This document shows, piece by piece, positions 1 through 6,033 of a DNA stretch of 7,080 nucleotides. Below the pieces are notes generated by a model that made no database searches, had not been told where the DNA came from, and was given only the letters and a program-made list of their open reading frames with translations. The position numbers and the translations under genes were made by a program. This DNA comes from CAYYNP01 sp964472545 (GTDB taxonomy: Bacteria; Planctomycetota; Planctomycetia; Pirellulales; Thermoguttaceae). Location of the stretch: contig CAYYNP010000417.1 of NCBI GenBank assembly GCA_964472545.1, forward strand, positions 1 to 7,080, read 5' to 3'. Within the stretch, counting starts at the first letter, position 1; each line of letters starts with the position of its first letter.

Positions 1-211
1 AAGATGCCTTTCGTGCAAAGGCGCGCTCAGTCCTGTTGACCCAACTCATTGTTCTACACAAAAGCTCCATTTGCTGGGGACGTGAGCCCCGCGGATTGCG
101 GCAGTATAGTGGCGTAATGCGTGGATAGTCAACTACTTGCGCCGACTTGCCCGTGGCCCAGCCGCCACGGTCGATCCTCGCCGATGCACGCCGCAGACAA
201 GAACTACGACA
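1..211. other. Gene-free left edge with one short hairpin
   Basis: No convincing coding frame was found here. The stretch lies downstream of the oxidoreductase stop codon. The only clear structure is a perfect 7-base-pair hairpin at 151-170, with arms CCGTGGC and GCCACGG and a 6-base loop. It sits about 40 bases past the stop codon. No T-run follows it on the minus strand, so it is not a classical intrinsic terminator, though it could stabilise a 3' mRNA end. Confidence 0.5.
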
Positions 212-1546
212 CTAGATCCACCCCATCTCGTCGCGTGGCGCAATCCGCCGCATGAACATGCTCTTGTCGGCTTCTTCGTCGTTGGTGATCTTCAGGTTCT
301 TCGCGTCCCAGAGCAGCTTGCGGCCGGGATTCGTCAGGGCCAGGTCTCCGAGAATCAGGGTCTCCATGAAGGGGCAGGCGTACTGGAAGTTCGACATCGC
401 CTGGCCGCCGTCGAGGATCGCTTTGGCCCAGTTGCCGACGTGGCCGATGCCTTCGTTGCGCTCCGACACCTTCGGCGGCCGCGGCGTGGCCTGCATGATC
501 GCTTCCGGGAAGATCCGGGGGCCTTGGCTGTGGCTGCCGGCGAACATCGACGCCTTCTCGCCGACCATCACCGAGCCGGAACCCATGAACGACGTCGGCC
601 GGCCTTCTTCGTACCGCTTCGGGCGCGGGTACTCGATCTCCGGTCCCAGATAGTACTTCATGGTCACCGGCGGCCGATCGCCCCGGGCGGCAAACTCCCA
701 CGTGATCACGCCGGCGATGGGCAGGTCGCCGGGCACTCGGCAGTCCTTCTCCCGCACCTCGGCCTCGACGGAGATCGGGGCGCCCAACTCGAGCGAGTAA
801 TTGGCCGGATCGAGAATGTGCGTGGCCATATCGCCAATCAGGCCGCTAAAATGGCTGTAGCGAATCCACTCCCGGTTCATGTAATTCGGGCTAAACGGTA
901 TCGCCTCGGCCCGATTCAGCCAGAGATCCCAGTCCAGGGTTTTGGGGATGTCCGCGCTGGTGACCGGCTTGAGCAGCGTCCCGTAGTTCTTCCGGCTGTA
1001 GCCGATCACCTCGGTGACCTTGCCGATGCAATCGCCCTTGATCCAGTCCCTGATCTGTGCGGTCGACTCGGCCGAATGTCCCTGGTTGCCCATTTGGGTG
1101 ACCACGTCGTATTTCTGCGACGCTTCATAGAGCATCCGCGCCTCGTTGACCGTATGGCAGAGCGGCTTTTCGGCGTAGACGTGTTTGCCTCGCTTCATGA
1201 AGTACATGCAGACGGCGAAGCGGGCATGATCGGGAGTTGCCGTCAGGACGGCGTCGATATCCTTGCCGAGGTCGTCGAACATCTTCCGGTAATCGCGCCA
1301 GCGTTTCACGTCGGCCGAAGGAAAGTACCTCCCGCTCCACGCTTCGTCGGGATCGGCGATGCCGATGATGTTGTGCCCTCCCAGAGCCCTCAGATCGCCC
1401 GAGCCCTGACGGCCGATGCCGACCCCCACGACGTTCAGCTTACTGTTTGGCGACGGCCCCGCCGCCAGGATGTTGAACCGGGCCACCCCTGCCGCCGACG
1501 CCGCCAATGCCGCCTTGAGAAAACTACGACGTTTGATCGATTGCAT
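212..1546 (-). CDS. Gfo/Idh/MocA family oxidoreductase with Tat signal
   Basis: A 444-residue protein with the layout of the NAD(P)-dependent Gfo/Idh/MocA dehydrogenases, which oxidise or reduce sugars and polyols. The N-terminus carries a twin-arginine motif (KRRSFLK, residues 5-11) and a short Ala-rich hydrophobic stretch (12-30), so export in folded form by the Tat system is likely. The Rossmann fold starts near residue 38, with the glycine-rich VVGVGIGRQGSG (39-50) and an acidic IADPD at the end of beta-2 (63-67). The family hallmark EKPLC is at 126-130, and its lysine (K127) is the usual catalytic residue. The C-terminal domain contains GDMATHILDP (238-247), in the position where the family places its catalytic histidine. 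The ATG at 1546 is preferred because AGAGGAG lies 7 bases upstream. A TTG two codons earlier would sit almost on that ribosome-binding site. Exported members are strongly expanded in planctomycetes. The substrate cannot be read from sequence, and no sugar-degradation partner is adjacent. Confidence 0.93.
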   Translation of the reverse strand: MQSIKRRSFLKAALAASAAGVARFNILAAGPSPNSKLNVVGVGIGRQGSGDLRALGGHNIIGIADPDEAWSGRYFPSADVKRWRDYRKMFDDLGKDIDAVLTATPDHARFAVCMYFMKRGKHVYAEKPLCHTVNEARMLYEASQKYDVVTQMGNQGHSAESTAQIRDWIKGDCIGKVTEVIGYSRKNYGTLLKPVTSADIPKTLDWDLWLNRAEAIPFSPNYMNREWIRYSHFSGLIGDMATHILDPANYSLELGAPISVEAEVREKDCRVPGDLPIAGVITWEFAARGDRPPVTMKYYLGPEIEYPRPKRYEEGRPTSFMGSGSVMVGEKASMFAGSHSQGPRIFPEAIMQATPRPPKVSERNEGIGHVGNWAKAILDGGQAMSNFQYACPFMETLILGDLALTNPGRKLLWDAKNLKITNDEEADKSMFMRRIAPRDEMGWI

Positions 1547-1553
1547 GGTCAAT

Positions 1554-1560
1554 CTCCTCT
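1554..1560 (-). promoter_or_regulatory. Ribosome-binding site of the oxidoreductase
   Basis: AGAGGAG on the minus strand, 7 bases before the ATG at 1546. It decides the start: the in-frame TTG at 1552 would leave only one base of spacing. Confidence 0.75.
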
Positions 1561-1680
1561 TGGTTTGCTTGCATGCCCATCGTTAGGGCGGGTGGTACTG
1601 CTGGTTCGTCCGCATGTGGTCTGCGTTGCCATGCGGGGCGTCGCTGCCGGGCGATCGTGTGGCGCCGGCCCATAGACCAT

Positions 1681-1714
1681 ATCATAACGCCGCCGGACAC
1701 CGCCGGGCAAGCCG
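1681..1714. repeat. Dispersed intergenic repeat, copy A (half copy)
   Basis: This copy matches the left 34 bases of the copy at 3154-3205 with 3 mismatches and no gaps. It shares ATCATAACG, CCGGACAC and GCCGGGCAAGCCG with that copy. The right half, which would complete the hairpin and carry CCGATTGC, is not recognisable, so the copy is truncated or degraded. It lies in the spacer between the EEP gene and the oxidoreductase gene. Confidence 0.7.
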
Positions 1715-1772
1715 AATGCCGCAACGGGCGTCAAAACCCGGTCCGGAGAGGTTTTGGGCCGCCCGCGGGCGT

Positions 1773-2765
1773 TCATCGTGCGGGCCCATTCTCCTGGGGC
1801 TCAGCCACGACGACGAAATCAACGATCACCGGGAAGTGGTCCGACGATACGTCGGGCCCGATCCTCCTGTCCACAACGGTAATCTCCGCCGAGTGAAGGC
1901 AGTGGTCGAGCGGTATCCGCAGCAGAAGGCTGTGGTTCGGCCAACTCGGCTGGAGCCCGAAGCCTCGAGAACTGTCCTTCAATCCGCTACGCCTCAAAAG
2001 CTTGCGAAAGTGGTAGTTCCACGGCGTCACGTTCAGGTCGCCGAGCAAGAGCACCGGGCAAGACGAGTCGACGTACTCGGGGAGCTGGCCAAGTTGCTCG
2101 TTGCGCAGTCGCGAATACTCTCGACCGCTGGGCGGCAGCGGATGGGTTGCGATCACGCGCAGGTCCGTCTGCCCGATGTCGACGGTTGCCAGGATGGAGG
2201 GGACTTCTGCACTTCCAATGTACGCAATCTCGCTCCAGGCAATCGGCAGTTTGCTGAAGAGACCTACCCCGAAGTTGTCCTCCCTCGGCTGGGTAACGCG
2301 GTACGGGTGGGAACTCTCGAGCCACGACAGGTCGGCTACCCATCGAGAGTTGATCTCCTGCAAGACGAGGACGTCGGGATCGGCGTCTTGGATCGCCTGC
2401 TTGACTCGATCGGCGTCGCCGGTTTCGGTATTCACGTTGAGCAACATCGCCCGCAGCGCCGATGCTCCTTCCGGTGGTGCATTCTGGCCGCCGAAGTACA
2501 GTGGCAGCACCGTCGCGAGATTCGCGCCGGCGAAGGCCAGGAAGGCGACGGCCGTCTTCCGCCGACGCAGTACCAGCAGCAATCCCCCGAGAACGGTCAG
2601 GCCGATCAGATACTGCACCCGGAAATGAGAGAACAGGTCCAGAAGCCAAGAGAACCGGCCCAGCAATCCGCAGGTAGTTGCCGCGCACGCAACAACGCCG
2701 GCGGCCGTGAGCAGCCCCGCCGGCCGAAATCTGAGGCTCAAAAACTTGGACTTACTGTTCTTCAT
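1773..2765 (-). CDS. Membrane-anchored endonuclease/exonuclease/phosphatase family protein
   Basis: A 330-residue protein. About three hydrophobic helices (roughly residues 17-36, 50-67 and 71-92) precede a C-terminal EEP (DNase I-like/AP endonuclease-like) domain from about residue 105. The metal and phosphate-binding motifs appear in family order: LNVN (109-112), LVLQEI with the metal-ligand Glu (133-138), ATHPLPP with the catalytic-type His (206-212), GDLNVTPWN (242-250), PLDHCL (285-290) and SSDHFPV (307-313). All key residues look intact, so it should be an active Mg-dependent phosphodiesterase. The family covers nucleic acids, inositol phosphates and sphingolipids, and the target is not readable here. 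The domain probably faces the periplasm-like compartment. The ATG at 2765 was chosen because MKNSKSKF resembles a normal N-terminus before the first helix. A GTG at 2789 would add 8 residues. Neither start has a strong ribosome-binding site, so the start is uncertain. Confidence 0.88.
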   Translation of the reverse strand: MKNSKSKFLSLRFRPAGLLTAAGVVACAATTCGLLGRFSWLLDLFSHFRVQYLIGLTVLGGLLLVLRRRKTAVAFLAFAGANLATVLPLYFGGQNAPPEGASALRAMLLNVNTETGDADRVKQAIQDADPDVLVLQEINSRWVADLSWLESSHPYRVTQPREDNFGVGLFSKLPIAWSEIAYIGSAEVPSILATVDIGQTDLRVIATHPLPPSGREYSRLRNEQLGQLPEYVDSSCPVLLLGDLNVTPWNYHFRKLLRRSGLKDSSRGFGLQPSWPNHSLLLRIPLDHCLHSAEITVVDRRIGPDVSSDHFPVIVDFVVVAEPQENGPAR

Positions 2766-2790
2766 CTGTCGGGCCGCCGATCGTATCACG

Positions 2791-2804
2791 TGGGACGGGA
2801 GTCT
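2791..2804. repeat. Left arm of a 14-base inverted repeat
   Basis: TGGGACGGGAGTCT on the plus strand. Its exact reverse complement is at 3130-3143. The left arm is 26 bases upstream of the EEP ATG, in its likely 5' leader, and lies between that ATG and the foldback element. Confidence 0.7.
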
Positions 2805-2878
2805 CTTTCACCGAACACCCTTTCACCCAACCGGCCGGCCCCGCTACAAGATCCTCAACACGTTCGAGCGGCTGCACC

Positions 2879-2990
2879 GCCTGGCCATTGTCGGAAAACG
2901 TCATAGTAGTCATCTCGCTCCGCGAGATGTCACCACGTCTCGCGGAGCAAGACGACTTCTATCCGCGGTTCTCCGACAAAGCCTGGCCAT
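2879..2990. mobile_element. MITE-like/REP-pair foldback element with flanking direct repeats
   Basis: Two inverted halves, 2888-2929 and 2936-2979, match at about 34 of 42 positions with a 2-base gap, around a 6-base centre (TCACCA). Each half starts with TTGTCGGA and ends in a small hairpin. The left hairpin (2911-2929) has perfect 8-base arms CATCTCGC/GCGAGATG with a TCC loop, preceded by GTAG. The right hairpin (2936-2954) is the inverted counterpart with one wobble pair, and its preceding tetranucleotide reads GAAG. The whole is flanked by a perfect 10-base direct repeat GCCTGGCCAT (2879-2888 and 2981-2990), as expected of a target-site duplication. It encodes nothing. It resembles a non-autonomous element or a REP doublet (BIME/REPIN). 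Its hairpin sequence is unrelated to the repeats beside the RAYT gene at 5047-5562. Confidence 0.7.
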
Positions 2991-3001
2991 CGATTGGGAC
3001 A

Positions 3002-3019
3002 GAGAGTCCCGCGACTCTC
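3002..3019. repeat. Short hairpin GAGAGTC/GACTCTC
   Basis: Perfect 7-base arms (3002-3008 and 3013-3019) around the loop CCGC. An overlapping alternative stem, GGGAC/GTCCC, is at 2996-3010. No T-run follows, so I do not call it a terminator. Confidence 0.5.
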
Positions 3020-3129
3020 GCCGCGGCAACCTCAACGGGACGGGGCTCTTCTTCCCAATCGACAAGCCGCCCGGCCACCGCTTCCGACCGCCGACGTTCC
3101 CGCCACGGGGGCGTTGTGCTAAAGGAAGA

Positions 3130-3143
3130 AGACTCCCGTCCCA
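3130..3143. repeat. Right arm of a 14-base inverted repeat
   Basis: AGACTCCCGTCCCA, the exact reverse complement of 2791-2804. The next bases continue as ATC, giving TCCCAATC (3139-3146). The same octamer is at 3053-3060, and its inverse is at 2992-2999. Confidence 0.7.
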
Positions 3144-3153
3144 ATCCCGTCAC

Positions 3154-3205
3154 ATCATAACGTCACCGGACACTGCCGGGCAAGCCGGCAGTGACACCCG
3201 ATTGC
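3154..3205. repeat. Dispersed intergenic repeat, copy B (best preserved)
   Basis: A 52-base unit whose core is a perfect 9-base-pair hairpin: CACTGCCGG (3171-3179), loop GCAAG (3180-3184), CCGGCAGTG (3185-3193). It aligns without gaps to the copy at 4926-4977 (41 of 52 identical), and its left part aligns to 1681-1714 (31 of 34). It ends 8 bases from the antiporter stop codon, so the hairpin would lie in that mRNA's 3' end and could protect it. No T-run follows on the minus strand. Confidence 0.8.
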
Positions 3206-3213
3206 TTTGCCGT

Positions 3214-4845
3214 TTAGCAGTGCCACCGGCCGAAATACTCCATGAACCGGCCGGCCACTTCGGCTTCGTCGCTGAAGACGTCGGTGGCACCGGCGGCTCG
3301 CAGCTTCGATGCGCTCGCCTGGAATCGGCAGCGGACGAGGATCGTCGCCTTCGGCGTCAGACTGCGAACGGCGGAAACCGTCTGAATGGCGGAACGATCG
3401 TCGGGCACGGTCACGGCAACGAAGCTGCAATGGGCAACGTCGGCGCGCATCAGCACGGAAGCATCGGAACCGTCGCCTGCCACCGTGCGAAAACCCTGTT
3501 GCGCGAAAGGATGCAGGTTCAGCGGATTCAAGTCGACCAGGCAGACGTCGTAGCCGGCCGTCTCGAGTTGCGAAGCGACCTGCGATCCGACCGGCCCCGC
3601 GCCGACGACCGTGGCGCGTCGCAACGGATCGTCGCTCGATGCTGGCGGGATGACGATCTCGCGTTCGACCGGGGAACTTCTCTCCGCGATCCGCAGCCCG
3701 AATTTCAGCAATTGCGGCGTCGCGATCAGGCTGACCACGGCGATGAACATCATCAGATCGTACGCTTCCGGCTGGATGATCTGCTGAGACATCCCGGCCA
3801 ACAGCAAAACGAACGCGAACTCGCCGACCTGGGCCAACCCGAGCCCCATCCCCAGCGCCGCCTTCCACGGCAGCCGCGCCAGACGCAGCGCGAGCGTGGC
3901 GGCCGAGGTCTTCACAACCAGCACGCCCACCAACGCGGCGAGGCACGTCAGAGGCATCGCCGCCAGCGTGTCGAAGCGAATCAAGGTGCCCAGGCTGACG
4001 AAGAACACCGCGGCGAACGTCTCGCGGAAGGGCAGGATCACCGAGTCGATCTGTTCGGTGAGCCGGTTGCCGTTGAGCATCAGTCCGGCGGCGAACGCGC
4101 CGATCATCGGCGGCAGTCCGAGAGAGTACGCCGCCAACGACATGCTGCCCAGCACGCTGATCGTCAGCAGCACCAGCAGTTCGACACTCCGCAGCCCGGC
4201 AAGCCGGGGCGCCAGCCAATGCACCATCAACCACCGGCCGAGCGGAACCGCGACCAGGAACCCCAGGCTCTTGGCCGCCAGTATGCCCAGCGCGGCCAGA
4301 TCGCTGCCTTGGGCTTCGCCCGCCAAGAACGGCACCAGCAGGACCAGCGGCACCACGGCCGCATCCTGATAGAGCAAGATGGCGACGGCACGCCGTCCGT
4401 GAGGGCTGGCCGCCTGGCCCCATTCCTCCAAGGCCTTGAAGACCAGCACCGTGGAGCTGAACGCGGCCGCCACGCCGAGCAACACCGCCGCCTGCCAAGG
4501 CAGCCTCAGCAGCATCGCCACGCCGGCCGTCGCCACGGCGACCAGCGTCATCTGCGTGGTGCCGCCAACCAGCAACGGCCGGGCCATCCGCAGCAGATCG
4601 GCCAGCGAGAACTCGATCCCGATCGAGAACAACAGCAAAAGGACACCCGCCTCGGCCAGGTGTTCCATCTCATGCGACTTCTCATACAGCGGCCCCAGCA
4701 CAACCGACCCCAGCAGCACTCCGCCGAGCAGATACCCCGCCAGCATCGAGATCCCGATCCGCTTGCAGACCGCCCCGGCGACGAAGCCTACGCCCAGCAC
4801 GGTCACCAGTTCAAACACGGTCTTGGCTAGCGCGCCCTCGTCCAT
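3214..4845 (-). CDS. KefB-like cation:proton antiporter (CPA2) with C-terminal RCK/TrkA-N domain
   Basis: A 543-residue inner-membrane transporter of the monovalent cation:proton antiporter-2 family, expected to exchange K+ or Na+ for H+. Residues 1-385 form about a dozen hydrophobic helices. CPA2 signatures include LLFSIGIEFSL (71-81), FSSTVLVFKAL (129-139), LLYQDAAVVPL with the Gln-Asp ion-site pair (157-167), GLPPMIGAFAAGLMLN (243-258) and GLAQVGEFAFVLL (336-348). A charged linker (about 386-408) leads to a cytoplasmic TrkA-N/RCK domain. That domain has VVGAGPVG (413-420, the GxGxxG nucleotide-binding loop), a ribose-binding-type acidic residue in LVDLN (436-440), and AGDGSD (456-461). RCK domains gate transport in response to NAD(H) or other nucleotides. 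The length is normal for the shorter forms that end after TrkA-N, with no TrkA-C lobe visible. The ATG has AGGAG 8 bases upstream. The gene stands alone, with no KefG/KefF-like partner in the window. Confidence 0.93.
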   Translation of the reverse strand: MDEGALAKTVFELVTVLGVGFVAGAVCKRIGISMLAGYLLGGVLLGSVVLGPLYEKSHEMEHLAEAGVLLLLFSIGIEFSLADLLRMARPLLVGGTTQMTLVAVATAGVAMLLRLPWQAAVLLGVAAAFSSTVLVFKALEEWGQAASPHGRRAVAILLYQDAAVVPLVLLVPFLAGEAQGSDLAALGILAAKSLGFLVAVPLGRWLMVHWLAPRLAGLRSVELLVLLTISVLGSMSLAAYSLGLPPMIGAFAAGLMLNGNRLTEQIDSVILPFRETFAAVFFVSLGTLIRFDTLAAMPLTCLAALVGVLVVKTSAATLALRLARLPWKAALGMGLGLAQVGEFAFVLLLAGMSQQIIQPEAYDLMMFIAVVSLIATPQLLKFGLRIAERSSPVEREIVIPPASSDDPLRRATVVGAGPVGSQVASQLETAGYDVCLVDLNPLNLHPFAQQGFRTVAGDGSDASVLMRADVAHCSFVAVTVPDDRSAIQTVSAVRSLTPKATILVRCRFQASASKLRAAGATDVFSDEAEVAGRFMEYFGRWHC

Positions 4846-4853
4846 CAGCGAAA

Positions 4854-4858
4854 CTCCT
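4854..4858 (-). promoter_or_regulatory. Ribosome-binding site of the antiporter
   Basis: AGGAG on the minus strand with 8 bases of spacing to the ATG at 4845. This supports the chosen start. Confidence 0.75.
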
Positions 4859-4925
4859 GCCGGTTACGGTCAGCCGACGGCCCCATCGGGTACTTTGATG
4901 TTGTGCTACCCCGAAGCGTATCACA

Positions 4926-4977
4926 ATCATACGGTCGTCGGACAGCGCTGGGCAAGCTGGCGGTGATATCCGATTGC
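4926..4977. repeat. Dispersed intergenic repeat, copy C
   Basis: This copy aligns without gaps to 3154-3205 at 41 of 52 positions and is in the same orientation. The invariant loop GGGCAAGC and the right end CCGATTGC are retained. The stem has diverged, but two of the changed pairs can still form as G-U wobbles in a plus-sense RNA. It lies upstream of the antiporter start, about 20 bases from the REP-like unit at 4999-5037. Confidence 0.75.
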
Positions 4978-4998
4978 CCTGTGCTCAGCGTAGGGTGC

Positions 4999-5037
4999 CA
5001 CCGGTTCTTGAACCGGTGTGGCGTAGCCACGGGAGGT
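4999..5037 (+). repeat. REP-like double hairpin, left of the transposase
   Basis: Hairpin 1 (4999-5018) is CACCGGTTCTTGAACCGGTG, with perfect 9-base arms around TT. It is followed directly by hairpin 2 (5019-5029), TGGC-GTA-GCCA, and then the tail CGGGAGGT (5030-5037). An inverted copy lies at 5597-5635, on the other side of the transposase gene. The unit ends 9 bases before the transposase stop codon at 5047. Confidence 0.85.
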
Positions 5038-5046
5038 CGTGGACGG

Positions 5047-5562
5047 TCATCCCGGCCAGTGGATTGGCACTCCCACGGTTCGCCGCCACAGGTACCACCG
5101 GGCGGAACTCCACTTCCAGTCGGTCGCTCGTTCTACCAGTCCAGCCCGTACGGGATTCTCGTGCATGTACTGGAGTTTCTCCTCTAGCTTCGGCGTGCCG
5201 TAGATTTCGAACGAGTAGTATTTCGGTTGCCAGAATCGGTCACCCTCACCGAAGCCCTCGAAGTAGCTTGCCTTCCCGCGCCGATACCACGAACGGATGT
5301 GGAAGCTCGACTTTCGCTTCCAGCCATGCATGAACCGGCTGAGCTGCTCGGCTACCGGAAACCAGATAATGGCATGGACGTGGTCTGGCATGACGACAAA
5401 GCCGACACACATAGCCTCCCGCTGCGCCAACTCCTCATTCAACACGCCGAGTAGAATTCGCTTAGGTTGATCGTGGTCGAGCAACCGACGTCGACGATAG
5501 ACCGAGAACGTAAGGAAATGGGCGTACAATCGGTCGTCGATGATCTGCCGGCGCGTCGACAT
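5047..5562 (-). CDS. REP-associated tyrosine transposase (RAYT, Y1_Tnp/IS200-like domain)
   Basis: A 171-residue single-domain protein of the Y1 HUH nuclease superfamily, RAYT branch. These enzymes nick single-stranded DNA at REP hairpins using an HUH metal site and one tyrosine that links covalently to DNA. Visible hallmarks are the early LTFSVYRRRRLL strand (17-28), VVMPDHVHAIIW with H61 and H63 of the HUH motif (56-67), FWQPKYYSFEI (110-120), and QYMHENPVRAGLV (131-143), whose Y132 aligns with the catalytic tyrosine of the E. coli RAYT. DWKWSSARWY (148-157) follows. All catalytic residues are present, so the gene looks intact. It is flanked on both sides by inverted REP-like double hairpins, the classic arrangement for this family. 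The ATG at 5562 was chosen from the conserved N-terminus. An in-frame GTG at 5595 would add 11 residues, with GGGAGG only 2 bases upstream. The start is therefore uncertain. Confidence 0.92.
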   Translation of the reverse strand: MSTRRQIIDDRLYAHFLTFSVYRRRRLLDHDQPKRILLGVLNEELAQREAMCVGFVVMPDHVHAIIWFPVAEQLSRFMHGWKRKSSFHIRSWYRRGKASYFEGFGEGDRFWQPKYYSFEIYGTPKLEEKLQYMHENPVRAGLVERATDWKWSSARWYLWRRTVGVPIHWPG

Positions 5563-5596
5563 GCAACCATTCTGGCGATTCTCGGCGCGAAACACA

Positions 5597-5635
5597 ACCT
5601 CCCGGGACTTCGTCCCACCGGTTCAAGAACCGGTG
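5597..5635 (-). repeat. REP-like double hairpin, right of the transposase
   Basis: The inverted copy of 4999-5037. Read on the minus strand, hairpin 1 (5635-5616) is identical over all 20 bases. Hairpin 2 (5615-5605) is GGAC-GAA-GTCC, and the tail CGGGAGGT (5604-5597) is identical. Both arms of hairpin 2 differ from the left copy in a way that keeps pairing. The unit sits immediately upstream of the transposase, so its tail supplies the only GGGAGG near that gene's possible GTG start. Confidence 0.85.
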
Positions 5636-5676
5636 CCACCCGCGGCAAAGTGTCCGTGCCACCCGCGTTTTCCCAT
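5623..5676 (-). CDS. Possible 17-residue leader peptide upstream of the transposase
   Basis: ATG at 5676 preceded by AGGAGG (5690-5685) with 8 bases of spacing, the strongest ribosome-binding site in this part of the window. The frame reads MGKRGWHGHFAAGGTGS and ends with TGA at 5625-5623, inside the loop region of REP hairpin 1. The stop is 27 bases before the transposase GTG. It could be a leader peptide coupled to transposase translation, the stump of a gene cut by the repeat, or chance. No homology is recognised. Confidence 0.25.
   Translation of the reverse strand: MGKRGWHGHFAAGGTGS
5633..5667 (+). repeat. 12-base direct repeat next to the right REP unit
   Basis: GTGCCACCCGCG occurs at 5633-5644 and again at 5656-5667. 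The first copy overlaps the outer end of the REP hairpin. GGTGCCAC recurs at 5722-5729. These may be remnants of further REP-adjacent sequence. Confidence 0.5.
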
Positions 5677-6033
5677 GCCGCTGTCCTCCTGACTCTGGAT
5701 TCTCCTGCCGGTCGGGAACACGGTGCCACACGCCGTGACGAACCGTTCCTCCAGAATCAAGAATTGTCCGCCAGCAATCATGGTCAAGAAAGTCACACGT
5801 CCGTCGATCGACTTACGTCGCGAGCCATCGACGCAAGTCGAGCGCCACACGACTTACGTCAAGGGCATTCGCCCTAAGTTCCCATCACGCAAGCGCGCTC
5901 TCTGCGATGGACACTTGCTTCCGCCCACCCCCGTCCGACAATCGAACGCCCCGGCTTGACTCACGTGCCGGCAATTCCAGGAAATCGAGTGCCGGTTGTG
6001 CGGAAAGGGAGATGACATTCTCGGCTACCCGCG
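5677..6033. other. Spacer without a convincing gene
   Basis: Short open frames occur on both strands, but none has a recognisable domain together with a good start. It holds the ribosome-binding-site-like AGGAGG at 5685-5690, an 11-base direct repeat CGACTTACGTC (5809-5819 and 5850-5860), and a small hairpin AGGGC-ATTC-GCCCT (5862-5875). The promoter for the transposase probably lies here. No array or RNA gene was seen. Confidence 0.5.

Larger units (their letters stand above)
2766..3213. other. Repeat-dense non-coding spacer
   Basis: A 448-base gap between the EEP start and the antiporter stop. Short open frames on both strands have no recognisable domains, and repeats cross them, so I treat the stretch as non-coding. 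It contains a foldback element (2879-2990), a 14-base inverted repeat pair (2791-2804 and 3130-3143), a 10-base inverted repeat TCGATTGGGA (2990-2999 and 3053-3062), a hairpin (3002-3019) and dispersed-repeat copy B (3154-3205). The EEP promoter must also be in or near this region, but I could not pick a convincing -35/-10 pair. Confidence 0.7.

Noticed and set aside
137..1675. 512-residue plus-strand open frame
   Set aside because: It is a GC-rich shadow of the Gfo/Idh/MocA gene, which has a Tat signal, Rossmann motif and EKP motif on the minus strand.
1614..2906. 430-residue plus-strand open frame
   Set aside because: It is antisense to the EEP gene, has no recognisable domain, and runs through repeat copy A and into the foldback element.
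2959..3153. 64-residue minus-strand open frame between the EEP and antiporter genes
   Set aside because: It crosses several inverted repeats and the end of the foldback element, with no domain and no ribosome-binding site.
3171..3193. Intrinsic terminator of the antiporter
   Set aside because: The hairpin is strong, but no T-run follows on the minus strand and the sequence is a dispersed repeat found elsewhere. It is kept as a repeat only.
3155..4498. 447-residue minus-strand open frame in a second frame of the antiporter
   Set aside because: It is an Arg/Gly-rich out-of-frame shadow with no hydrophobic segments, overlapping a well-supported membrane protein.
2707..4830. 707-residue plus-strand open frame
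   Set aside because: It is antisense to the antiporter and the EEP start, with an Arg/Gln/His-rich low-complexity translation and no domain. The minus-strand frame has complete family motifs and a ribosome-binding site.
4999..5635. CRISPR array or attachment-site pair
   Set aside because: There are only two copies, in inverted orientation, surrounding an HUH transposase. There are no regularly spaced direct repeats, no cas genes and no integrase.
5623..5850. 75-residue minus-strand open frame ending in the REP unit
   Set aside because: It has a weak GTG start and no domain. Only its last 17 codons have a plausible ribosome-binding site, and those are reported separately as a possible leader.
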